Made by a program: the position numbers and the translations under genes. Shown here piece after piece: positions 46,860-58,832 of a DNA stretch of 64,000 nt (its first letter is position 1; each line of letters starts with the position of its first letter). This DNA is from Dillenia suffruticosa (Eukaryota > Streptophyta > Magnoliopsida > Dilleniales > Dilleniaceae), in assembly GCA_033439265.1 (NCBI GenBank), contig JAVTVX010000001.1:14278608-14342607 (forward strand), written 5' to 3'. Under the pieces are notes generated by a model, which searched no databases, was not told the origin of the DNA, and saw only the letters and a list, made by a program, of their open reading frames with translations.

Positions 46860-47550
46860 GTACAAGAGAAAGTAGTTGTTACAATGCGACTCACTTGTTA
46901 CCAATTGTTACCATTGTTATGATATTAAATTATACAAATTTTATATAATTATTGTCTTATTGCTTGTTACATTAGACCAAGATAATTTATTACCACTTAT
47001 TATTATTGTTATCACAATAAAAATTATTATTACCAGAATTAAAGTAATTGTTACCATTTGTATAAAGAGGAAGTAGTAATTCTTACCACTTGTTACTATA
47101 CGACCCACTTGTTACCAATTGTTACTATTGTTACGATATTCTATTATACAAATTTTATATAATTATTATTTTACCACTTGTTATATTAGACCAAAATCAC
47201 TTGTTACTACTTATTATTATTGTTACCACAATAAAAATCGTTATTACCAGAATTAAAGTAATTGTTACCATTTGTATGAAGAGAAATTAGTAATTATTAC
47301 CACTTGTTACCATGCGACCCACTTGTTACCAATTGTTACTATTGTTACGATATTCTATTATACAAATTTTATATAATTATTGTCTTACCACTTCTTACAT
47401 TGGACCAAAATTATTTGTTACCACTTATTATTATTGTTATCACAATAAAAATCATTGTTACTAGAATTGAATTAATTGTTACCATTTGTTACCATTTGTA
47501 TGAAGAGTAAGTAGTAATTTTTACCACTTGTTTTCATACGACCCACTTGT
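46860..47550. repeat. Tandem array, period about 214 bp
   Basis: The word CGACYCACTTGTTACCAATT recurs at 46887, 47101 and 47315 (exact 214-bp spacing) and again in part at 47539. Three near-identical short frames at the same spacing are by-products of the repeat and are not genes. Each unit contains several TTGTTACC words. Confidence 0.9.
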
Positions 47551-48270
47551 TAGATATGTTAATGTATATTTTATATTTTAGAATTTATAATTAAGAAATA
47601 TGATAATTAAATAGTCGTTATTTGTTAATTAAAATGTAACCCTACCTCAATAACATTATTTAAATTTAATAATTATTTGATATTAGTAGTAGAATATGAT
47701 TATTGAAATTAGGAAATAGTATTATTTAGTAATATTAAAATTGATAATTAATTAAGTTGTATAGTATAATAATATTAAATTATAGTAATATAATGTTAAT
47801 CAAATAAAATTGATAACCATAATTATAATAAATTTATATATTTATTTTATGAAACAATAAAATTTATAGTTATATTATATTGACCAAACAATATATTTAT
47901 TGCTCAACTCAATTGAGTGCTAATAGTTGTATTATACTACCAAACAATATATTCAAATATTGACCATTTATGTTTCAAGTGAAGCCAGCGCCATTTTTTC
48001 CCTCCTTTACAAATTTATTGGGACGCTTTAATTTTTTATGTGGTTTTTAAAATTTTTACTGCCTTTGTTTTTAAAATGTATAGTTATAGTTTAAAATGAA
48101 ATAGTTATAGTGAATATTTCTTGGAGTAGTTATAGTGAATACCCTCTCCAATATTTATATGTTTCATATGTGTTATTTTATCGTTACATCAGTAATTTTT
48201 AAGAGTTGTTATTTTCATTAGCATTATTTTCCCGTTTATACAGATTTCATACAGTTTTTAAAAAAATTTA
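47551..48270. repeat. AT-rich repeat unit, second copy
   Basis: Aligns with 36131-36745 and then 46550-46830, that is, the first unit without the Tekay-1 insertion. The unit start-to-start distance, with the insertion removed, is about 1.6 kb. No gene. Confidence 0.75.
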
Positions 48271-49480
48271 TACAAATTTTATAGTATTATTGTGTTGCCA
48301 GAAATACAGTTGCACTTGTTATTTGATTTAAATCACTTGTGATCACTTCTTTTACCATATATTTCTAATATTTCTATGTATTATTTTCCCATTAACTTTA
48401 GCTTAATAATGTGATTTTCTACACTTGTTAGTAATGTGATTTTTAGGACTTGTTACGTTGATTCATACAAACAGATAAATATGTAATATTATTTTTTATG
48501 TTTTTCAATATTGGGTTAGGTTTTGTATAAATTTTATACAAGTTTTATACAAATTTTATACAATTATTGCAATTATTGGCTTTACCAGGTGATGGAGCAA
48601 TCATGAAATGCACTTGTTATGTTGTTATCATTTGTTATCACTTGTTATCATTTATTAACGTAACTTGTTAGTATTTGTTGTTGGAAATCATTTGTTACTA
48701 GATAGAGAATAATTGTTATTTGTTATAAATCACTTGTTAGATAGAGAATAAAAGTAATTGCTACTATTTGAATTCACTTAAATTTTCATCATCAATTTAA
48801 AATCTCAAAACTTAATTAAAAAACCTAATTTTTGATTAAATTGACTTTGTTTTTGGTAAAAAAGGAGATATTATCTTAATTGTCTAAATGAATTAAATAT
48901 ATTAATATTAATATTAATTTTGTTAGCAATTTAGTATACTCCAATAATAATATTTTCATCCATCAAACTTTTATTAATTGTTTAATTTATCACTTGTTAC
49001 CTTATTACCATTTGTTACAGGACATGATAAAGAATAAAATATTTGTTACCATTTGTTAAAAATCACTTGTTATTGTTATCATTTGTTATCATACCATATT
49101 ATATAAATTTTATATAATTATTGTCTTACCATTTGTTTAAAATCACTTGTTATCACTTGTTATCATACCATATTATACAAATTTTATACAATTATTATAT
49201 TTTCACTTGTTACCGATTGTCACCAGGTGTTGGAGTAATCGTTTACCTTGTTACCATTTGTTATTTGTTATAAATCATTTGTTATCATTTGTTATTCTTA
49301 TCACTTGTTACATGTAGATAGAGAAATACATTTGTTATTTTGTTACCATTTGTTACTTGTTATAATAAAAGTATTTGTTGCCATTTATTAATGATACCAT
49401 TTGTTATTTGTTATAATAAAAATATTTATTACCATTTGTTTTTTATCACTTCTTAGCATGCCATATCACTTAATACAGAG
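48271..49480. repeat. Degenerate TTGTTACC / TTGTTATC repeat region
   Basis: AT-rich DNA dominated by irregular copies of CACTTGTTACC and CATTTGTTATC. No coding signal. Related to the words inside the 214-bp array. Confidence 0.7.
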
Positions 49481-50100
49481 AATAAAAATAGACTGATTAA
49501 AAATATAAAAATAGAGAAGATAAAAATGTAAAGAAAATTACATTTTATATATGTATTATTTACAATAAATCAATACATAATTGTAAAAACCAACAAAGAG
49601 AAACAAATAATAAATGAGAAAAGGGAAATAAATGAAATAAAGAGTGAATTGTAAATAGAAAAATGAAATAAACAAATAAATAAAAGAAATAAATGGGGAA
49701 AGATTTTTTTTTGTGGTACCAATTGATTAAGCGGGCGCCCTAAATTTAATCTAAATAAAGAAGTGAACAAATACTCGTGCCAAACTTTTTCGCGCCAATT
49801 TTGTTGGCTCCAAGAAATGGCGCCAAAGAGGAGGAGGAAGAGAGGAGAAAAACGTGACTTTTTTTTATTTGATGTAAAATATACGATATTTTGTATTTTT
49901 TTATTTGATATAAAATTATATACTCATAATTAAAAGAAATATTTATGATATAAATTATTAATTTAATATAAATATAATATAATATAGTATTATAATATAA
50001 TATACAACTTAATTATCATATTTCTTAATTATAAAATCTAAAATATAAATTATCATACAAATTAAGTGTGTAATTAATATTATTAATTTAAATAATATAA
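49481..50100. other. AT-rich spacer with an inverted copy of the repeat unit
   Basis: The part near 49990-50100 is the reverse complement of sequence near 36107-36200 (word TTATATTTTAGATTTTATAA). The frame at 49570-49770 is low complexity. Nothing else is recognised. Confidence 0.5.
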
Positions 50101-50580
50101 TGCAAGAATGCATGCGTGAGCACGCCTACATGGCTATGCCACGTGGTTCCACGCGGCTGTGTCGCGCATGCAAGAATGCATGTGTGCCAACGCCTCTACG
50201 GCTGTGCCGCAGGAGCCTGCGCAGCTATGCTGCGCATGCAAGAATGCATGTGTGAGCACGCCTACACGACTGTGCCGCAAGGGTCCCGTGTGGTAGTACC
50301 GTGCATGCAAGAATGCATGTGTGCGAACGCCTGCACTTCTGTGTCGAGGGAGCCTGTGCGGCTGTTCTGCACATGCAAGAATGCATGTGTGAGCATGCCT
50401 ACACGGCTGTGCCGCGGAGTCCTGTGCGGCTGTGCCGCGCATGCAAGAATGCATGTATGCGAACGCCTGCACGGTTGTGCCGCGGGAGCCTGCGCGGCTA
50501 TGCTGCGCATGCAAGAATACATGCCGGCCGTGCCTCAAGGGCCGGCGTGGTTATGCCACGCATGCAAGCTTGCATATGCG
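50101..50580. repeat. GC-rich 68-bp minisatellite
   Basis: The word TGCAAGAATGCATG recurs at about 50102, 50170, 50237, 50306, 50374, 50442 and 50510, a regular spacing of 68 bp. Units alternate in their middle part (GTGAGCACGCCTACA or GCGAACGCCTGCAC). The Cys-rich frames seen on both strands arise because 68 is not a multiple of three, so each frame cycles through the repeat; they are not genes. The block is GC-rich inside very AT-rich DNA. Confidence 0.93.
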
Positions 50581-51689
50581 CGCTGGGTACAGCGCATGCA
50601 CAAGCAGTGGTACCGCACATGCCCGCGCAGTACCACCGTATAGGCAATTCTTTGCCTGCATTTTTTTTTTTGCAAAAAATTGATGCTAAAGATAAAGCCA
50701 ACGCCTATGCCATTATGCCAATGTATCCTATGTGTTTATTTGTCTCTTCATATCCACTTTTATTATTATTATTATTATCATTATCTCACTCTCACATTTT
50801 TTTCACTTTTTTTTTCTTCTCTTTGGGTCATTTTGTTTTTTTTTGTTTTTTTTTTTCGTTTTGTATTCATGATATATTTAAACCGTGATAATACAAATAA
50901 ATATAAGTGAATTATAATTAAAGAATTTTAACTTATTAATATAATATAAATTGATAATTAATTAATTTATATAACATCTCTACTAATATTATATTATTGA
51001 TAATTATATTATTTAAATTAATATTAATAATTATAATTTGATATTATGATACTAAGTCTCCACTCATCCACTCATCCAAATAAGGTTGTCATCCAAATGA
51101 AGATATCCAAATCACCTAAATTGGTTTGATAATTAGGTAATATAATTTATAATAATACATATAATAATATACATAGTAATATATATGTATTATATAGTAA
51201 TGTAATTTTAATATTTTTATATTATTGGAAAATTGTTTTTGGCGTCAAAAAATTAGATTTTGTAAAGAGATTTTACAGTGATAATATTATTATATATTCG
51301 AAACCATTACTATATATTCGAATTCAAGTTACCATCCTTACCACTATTACTATTACACTATGTATCCGACTTACCACCATTACTACCAAACTTGCCATCA
51401 TTACTACCAGTTAGATGTCATAACATCAATACCAATAATAATATCACAATTTTACCATTTACAATTATGGTAGCTGATGAAAATGTGGTAATATTATTAT
51501 ACATTCGAATTCGAGTTGCGATAATTATGATTACTGGTTATAAGTGTTATAACTATAATATAAGTGCTATCAGTATTATGATAACTATGATAATTATGAT
51601 AATATTATAAGTATTATAACTACATGATAATGGTCTACCAAATATACCATTAGTTACGAACTTACCACTAGTAAACTATTGATATAGTA
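50581..51689. other. AT-rich spacer with simple repeats
   Basis: Contains a TTA repeat (about 50760-50780), T-rich tracts (50790-50860) and irregular TTACCA words (51310-51420). No gene. Confidence 0.5.
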
Positions 51690-54672
51690 CAATATAGTAA
51701 TATTTACTAGAACTGTGGTGCAGCATGAGACATGAACCGCCGGTTTTTATTTAGTATAATATAGTAGAATGTAGTAATATTTAGTATTAGTAATATGAGT
51801 AATATAATAATATATAGTACAATGAACCGCCGACATTAGGAATAAACCACCGATTTTTACATTAATTTATTTTAATTCACATTTAATTTAACAATATACT
51901 ATTTTAATATTTCAGTTTAAACATTTCAACGAGAACTTCTTAGTAACATTTACTATTAAGTTAAACATAATAGTCCAATTAACATATAATAACATATAGT
52001 AGCATTTACTATATAGCCACAATAAAATATAATAACATTTACTATAAAATAGTAACATTTATTATTATAATAAGTTGTGACATTTATATATCACAATATA
52101 GTAAACTACTAATATAGTACCGTCGGTTTTTATATAATACAATATAGTATAATGTAGTAATATTTACTACTAGTAATATAGTAATATAGTAGTATATAGT
52201 ACAATGAACTATCGGCAAGAGGCATGAACCGTCGGTTTTAATATTAATTTATTTTAATTCAAATTTAATTTAACAATATACCATTTTAACATTTCAATTT
52301 TATTATTTCAACGAAAACTCCATAGTAATATTTACTATTAAACTAACCACAATAGTCAAATTAACAGATAATAAAATATAATAACATTTACTATGTAACC
52401 ACAATAAAATATAGTAACATTTACTATAAAATAGTAATATTTACTATTATAATAACGGATATGAAAATAGTAAGCTTATTTGTCTCTCATTATAGAAGGA
52501 CAGTAACATTTACTATTAAACTAACCACAATAGTCGAATTAACAGATAATAAAATATAGTAGTATTTACTATATAATCACAATAAAATATAGTAACATTT
52601 ACTATAAAATAGTAACATTTACTATTATAATAACGGATGTAAAAAATAATAAATTTATTTGTCTCTCATTATAATAGAATAGTAATATTTACTATTAAAC
52701 TAATCACAATAGTCAAATTAACAGATAATAAGATATAATAACATTTACTATATAATCAACAACATCAACAACAACAACAAACTAAACCTTAATCCCAATA
52801 AGTTGGGGTCGGCTATTTGAGAGATAAACTTGAAAGAGAGAGAAAAATAAAATAAAAAATAAAAAATAAAAAATAAAGATAAAATAAAATAAAATAAAAT
52901 AAAAATAGATAAATAAATCAATAGATAAATATTTAAAAAGTATTAGTTTAATTTGTGCGGATTCTACTACGTCATCCATTCCTATCCAAAACCATTTTCT
53001 CTTTTAAACCCTTAATTTTCAAATCTTTGCGGATAACTTGCATACAAATTTTCAGCGGTGTACCTCTACGTTTTACTAAACATTTACTATGTAATCACAA
53101 TAAAATATAGTAACATTTACTATAAAATAATAACATTTACTATATAATAACGGATGTGAAAGTTAGTAAATTTATTTGTCTCTCATGATAAAAAATAGTA
53201 ACATTTACTATTAAACTAAGTATAATAGTCCAATTAATAGATAATAATATTTAATAACATTTACTATGTAATCACAATAAAATATAGTAATATTTACTAT
53301 AAAATAGTAGTATTTACTATAAAATAGTAACATTTACTATTATAATAACGAATATGAAATTTAGTAAATTTATTTGTTTATCATAATAAAAGGATAGTAA
53401 CACTTACAATTAAATTAACTACAATAGTTCAATTAACAGATAATAATATATAATAACTTTTACTATATAATCACAATAAAATATAGTAACATTTACCATA
53501 AAATAGTAACAATTACTATTAAAATTACTTGTGGCATTTATATATTATAATGTAGTAAACTACTAATATAGTACCGCCGGTTTTTATATAATAAAATATA
53601 GTATAATATAGTAATATTTACTATTAGTAATATAGTAATATAATAGTATATAATATAATGAACCGTCGACATGAGTCATGAACTGTCGATTTTAACATTT
53701 GTTTATTTTAATTCACATTTAATTTAACAATATACTATTTTAACATTTCAATTTTAATATTTCAACGAAAACTACATAGTAACATTTACCATTAAGCAAC
53801 CATAATGTCAAGTTAACAGATAATAAGATATAGTAATATTTACTTTGTAAACACAATAAAATATAGTAATATTTACTATAAAATATTAACATTTACTATT
53901 ATAATAACAGATGTGAAAGTTAGTAAATTTATTTATTTCTTATTATAAAAGGATAGTAACATTTACTATTAAACTAACCACAATAATCAAATTAATAGAT
54001 AATAAGATATAATAATATTTGATACATAACCACAATAAAATATAATAACATTTACTATAAAATAGTAATATTTACTATTATAATAACGGATGTGAAACGT
54101 CGTAAATTTATTTGTCTCTCATGATGAAAGGATACTAACATTTACTATTAAATTAACCACAATAGTCGAATTAACAGATAATAAGATATAGTAATATTTA
54201 CTATGTAATCAGATTAAAATATAGTAACATTTACTATAAAATAGTAATATTTACTATTATAATAACGGATGTGAGTGGTAGTAAATTTATTTGTCTTTCA
54301 TGATAAAAAGATAGTAATATTTATTATTAAATTAACCATAATAGTCGAATTAATAGATAATAACATATAGTAACATTTACTATTTTAATATCACATATGA
54401 AAGATAGTAAATTTATTTATCTCTCATCATAAAAGAAATTAACATTTAGTTTTAACCTAACCACAATAGTCAAATTAAAAAATAATAAAATATAGTAACA
54501 TTTATTTTGTAAATACAATAAAATTTAGTAACATTTACTATTATAATAACGGATGTAAAATATAATGAATTTATTTGTCTCTTATGATGAAAGCATAGTA
54601 ATATTTACTATTAAACTAATCACAATAGTCGAATTAACAGATAATAACATAAAGTAACGTTTACTATATAAT
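51690..54672. repeat. AT-rich satellite-like array, period about 178 bp
   Basis: The marker AACGGATGTGAAA (with variants) occurs near 52454, 52632, 53148, 53346, 53907, 54085, 54263 and 54548; several neighbours are exactly 178 bp apart. Units are built from TAGTAACATTTACTAT, TTAACAGATAATAA and TTTATTTGTCTCTCAT words. A second, longer segment containing AACCGCCGGTTTTTAT-like words occurs near 51736, 52123 and 53574, suggesting a larger-order pattern. The array is interrupted by a retroposed fragment at 52759-53079 and by Tekay-2 at 54678. Confidence 0.85.
52759..53079 (-). mobile_element. 5'-truncated RTE-like LINE or derived SINE fragment
   Basis: On the minus strand this 321-bp insertion ends in (TTG)n, seen as CAACAACAACAACAA on the plus strand, preceded by TAGCCGACCCCAACTTATTG, a conserved tail of many plant retroposons. 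A duplication of about 18 bp (ACATTTACTATRTAATCA) flanks it at 52741-52758 and 53080-53097. An AAATAAAATAAAA stretch lies inside. No protein is encoded. The family name is an inference. Confidence 0.6.
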
Positions 54673-54677
54673 CATAA

Positions 54678-57475
54678 TGTCACGCCCCGAACCGGGATCA
54701 TGAACAGCCGCCCGTTGTCCTGGATGCCGGCTCATTTTTTTAAAAAATCGAGCAAAACCTCCCCATAAATCGGAGATCTCCCATGTACAATTTTACCTGT
54801 ATATCAATATTCATCCTATAAAATAAACAAATGGCCATCATGGTCTCTCCAAAATCAACCAATCCCACAACTAATATCCAGAATAACGCAAGCTATAACA
54901 ACGAATTTCCACAGTTCAAACACAGACCTCTACTGCCATGCTCCCGTCAAAGGCATGGACAGCCGCCAGTCGCCCCTCTTGTGATTTAGAGGAGGCACCG
55001 AGCGATCCTAGAGTACACTTCTAAGACATGACACATTCCCAAGTATTTACACAATGAACCAGAAATGTCTCAATGCAATGTTATGCAATGATATGTCCAT
55101 ATTTATACAGTCATCTCAGAATTATACAATGGTTCTCTATCGATCTCATAATACATATACATCACCAATACAATTGCTAACTCACGAAATTACAGCGAAA
55201 ATATACAATAACTCCTCAGATCCAGATCAAATCTCCCAATGATACTAAGCGTCCTAAAAGTAACGCTGCTTGCCAAATACTATCTCTGAAACAAGAAGGG
55301 AAATAAGGGGTGAGTACTCGGGGAAGAATACTTAGTGAGTGAGTGGGTCAATGCAATCGTCAAATATGGAGTGTGAAACTGGAGTGTCAAAACACAAGTA
55401 TACAAATCATATTTCAAATCATCATGCTTTTCATTTCAACAATATGTCATTTGCACGCATTATCAAGTCAAATATGTATCCAAAGCATTGTCATTAAAAT
55501 CATAAAGCTACCAGCCGAAAATGTCCTGGCAGAGGTCTACCGCGACCTATGATAGATACACCGGGGGTGTTATATGTAAATTTATTTAAAGTGCTCTCTA
55601 CCCCGGCGTTGGCGATGAATCTCGTCCAGATGCTAGACTTGGAGAGGATATCCAAATCCAAATCCAAATTCTCCCCATTTCGGGTTCAACCTGGCTAGTA
55701 CCGTGTCGATAATCAAATCATGACAACTCGTGGGAAACCCCAGGCCTAAGCATATCCGGACGCCACCAAAGCTTCTCTCACGGTGTCCTTCGTAGCTACG
55801 GAACAATACATATCAAAGCCCTCGAGGCCAAAATCAATATCATATCAAAATGTGTCGAAATCAGGTTCATAAACCAATGCAACATATAGCATAAAATGAC
55901 ACATTATACATTTCAACCATATGGATGCATAATTTCACAATTCAACACAGTTTTTGGATACTCTATCGATTCACCAAAAATCAATTTTAAAACCAGTCAA
56001 AACATTTCAAGCATACGACAAATCATACTCATTACCAAAATGTTATAAAATAAGGTTTACATATTAAACAAAAGTATTGAAATAAATCCCACTCACAGTT
56101 TTGGGGAGGATAGCGCACTCCCCAATAAAATCACAACACTTAGAGCAATGCTCCTCTCAATCGAATCACCAAGAAAGCCAACCTAATCAAATCATCACGA
56201 TTTTCATCAAATTTCCGACTATTTCAGGGTTTATCATTTTCCTTAAATTCGTATAAACCCTAAATTCCTCAATTTATAAACAAACTCCAATGTCATCAAT
56301 TTCATTCTATTTATAAGTAAATAACCAAAATCAAAATCAATCTTAATTCGAATCTAAAACCAACTAATGCTACCTAATTTGACAAAGTTTATTCAAGGGT
56401 TGAAGAGATTTCATTTCTCTCACCTAGGGTTCCTCGGATCTTAGATCTATCTTTCGTTTGCCCGTCGGTTTGGTTTAAAACCTGAATGTTTCCAAATTTG
56501 AAACAATTGTGAGCAATTTAAGTCCAATTACTAAAGAATTTCGAAATCCTAGTGCGAAAATCGAAACTTTGAGTCATTTACCTTCGCAGAGACTCACAAA
56601 CTATCACGGGCCGTCGCGGGCTCGTGGGCCGGGGGCTGATGGTTGACGGGTCGACGGGCTTGGTGGGCCTGTGGGCCTGATGGGTCTGGCGGGCCTATGG
56701 GTCGACAGTGGGCCGTAGGCCGGACTGGGCCGCAGTGGGCTCGCGGGCTGGTGCGCTCCTGGGCTAGGACTAGGGCTCATGCTCGCGAGCTGGAATGCTC
56801 AGGCTGGAGAGTGCGCTCGTGCGCAGGCGTGCTCGTGCAGAGGCACGCAGGGGTGAGCTAAGGATAGTGCCGAGGCGCGCAGGGGCACGTTGGGGCTTGG
56901 GCAGGGGCGCGTTGGGGCTCGTGCAGGGGCGCGCAGGCTGGGGCCCGCTCAGGCTCGCGCTAAGGGCCGCGCAGTGCGTGCTCGCGCTCGGGAGAGCGCG
57001 CAGTCACGCGAAGGAGAGCGCAGTGGCGCTCGTGCAGGGAGGAGCTGCAGCGGCTCACTCGCGGGAGGGAGGAGCTGCAGCGGCTGTGGGTGGCGCGCGG
57101 CGATCTTCGCGGCGGAGGAACCGGGTGGTGGCTGTGTGGATCGCGGTGGAGAGTGGCGATCGCGAGAGATAGAGAGGGAGTGAACAGTGAGAGAGAAAAT
57201 CCGAGAGAGAAAGATAAAGAAGGAGAGAAGAAGAAGAAGACGATGGTGATGGTGGTGGTGGTGGTAGGTCACGGCAGAGGATGGCAGCGGAAGAGGGAGA
57301 CGCGGCGGGGGGGTGATGAGGAGTCGGGGAGAGAGAAAGAGAAAGAGAGAGAGAGAGAGAGAAGGGGAAATTAGGGTTTTAAATCCCTAATTTCCCAAAT
57401 GCAGGGGGTGCTGCGTTTTGGCTCAAAATGCAGCACTCCGCTGTGGTTTTTTTTTTTTTTTTTTTTGGTGTTACA
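54678..57475 (-). repeat. 3' LTR of Tekay-2
   Basis: A 2798-bp LTR with plus-strand ends TGTCACGCCCC and GGTGTTACA. It has the same internal plan as the Tekay-1 LTRs: AT-rich inner part, GC-rich block (about 56600-57130), GAGA tract (57160-57365), telomere-like palindrome AATTAGGG/CCCTAATT (57370-57392) and a poly-T of about 22. It also has an extra imperfect hairpin (57408-57436). The purine tract (minus strand) is at 57476-57492. Confidence 0.92.
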
Positions 57476-57523
57476 TTTTCTAACCCCTTAAAAACAAGTT
57501 TCGTGCTCGAAACTAAAAGAATG

Positions 57524-58832
57524 CTAAGCAGCAAACAACTGGGGGTGCTGTCTCCTCATGTCTTCCTCAGGCTCCCAGGTCTGTTCCTCGACCTTGTCGC
57601 TCCTCCACAAAACTCTATCAAGAGGAACCTCTTTGCTCCGTAACTTTCTGACCTGTCGATCCAGAATAGTCACGGGCTGAACAGGTAAGCTTAAGTCCTC
57701 TCGAAACTCAACTGGCGGAGCCTCTAAAATGTGTGAGGGATCTGGCTGATATTTCCTAAGTACTGAGACATGAAAAACATCGTGAATACGCGATAGGTCT
57801 ACTGGCAGCTCCAATTTATATGCTACACTTCCGACCTTCTCAAGGATACGGAATGGCCCAATATACCTAGGGCTCAACTTCCCCCGCTGCCCAAATCGAA
57901 TGACTCCCTTCAAGGGAGATATTCTTAAGAATACCATGTCTCCCATAGTAAACTCTAGAGGTCGCCGCCTACGATCTGCATAGGATTTCTGTCTATCCTG
58001 GGCGGCTTTCATCCGCGTACGGATAATCCTTAATTTCTCCTTCGTCTCCTCTACCAGCTCAACATTGGTGAGTCGTCGCTCACCAACCTTATCCCAGCGC
58101 AACGGGGTACGACACTTCCTTCCATACAATGTCTTATAAGGTGGCATGCCAATACTCGCACGATAGCTATTATTATAGGCGTACTCCACTAACGGAAGAT
58201 GCCGATCCCAACTCCCCCAGAAATCTATAACACATGCCCTAAGCATATCCTCTAAAGTTTGAATGGTCCTCTCTGACTGACCATCTGTCTGGGGGTGATA
58301 CGCTGTGCTAAAATTCAGTCTAGTACCCAAAGCCTCCTGCAGACTGGGCTAAAAACAGGATGTTAATCTGGGGTCTTGATCTGATACTATGGACACTGGA
58401 ACCCCATGCAGTCTCACAATCATATCAATATAGAGGCGTGCAAATGTCTCAAGCGAGTAATCACTCCTAATCGGGATGAAGTGTGCGGACTTAATAAGTT
58501 GGTCAACTATCACCCAAATAGCATCATGCTGTGCCGAAGTCCGCGGTAACCCCAATATAAAATCCATCGTGATATGCTCCTACTTCTACTCAGGAATGGG
58601 AAGGGTTTGCAAAGTGCCAGCTGGACGCTGGTGCTCAGCCTTTATCTGCTGACATACAAGGCAACGAGCGATAAATTCTGTAATTTCCTGTTTCATACCC
58701 GACCACCAATAACTGTCTCTGATGGTACGGTACATTTTAGTACTGTCGGGATGTAAAGCATAGGCAGATGAATGGGCCTCCTCAAGAATAGCCCTGCGGA
58801 GATCACTATCTGCTGGTACACATACCCGATCT
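57524..58832 (-). pseudogene. Tekay-2 integrase and chromodomain-like tail (broken)
   Basis: The integrase zinc region includes [19 protein letters not shown] near 58640-58680. The core begins after PE-stop-K-stop-EHITMDF, where two Trp codons (intact in Tekay-1) are TAG. After another stop near 58350, the open frame 57524-58330 reads GTRLNFSTAYHPQTDGQSER, LVEYAYNNSYRASIGMPPYK, GKLSPRYIGPFRIL and SRIHDVFHVSVLRKYQPDPS. The last 45 residues, PLDRVLWRSDKVEEQTWEPE, resemble a chromodomain, which is thought to steer chromoviruses into heterochromatin. Confidence 0.88.

Noticed and set aside
46876-47510. Three near-identical hydrophobic small proteins at 214-bp spacing
   Set aside because: The spacing equals the tandem repeat unit; the composition is that of AT-rich DNA with no start context.
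50116-50888. Long Cys-rich frames (up to 195 codons) on both strands that look like a secreted Cys-repeat protein
   Set aside because: They are produced by a 68-bp tandem repeat read in rotating frames, occur on both strands at once, and run into low-complexity T-rich DNA.
51690-54672. A firm call of centromeric satellite
   Set aside because: The period fits, but the units are diverged and neither copy number nor chromatin data can be judged from one window.
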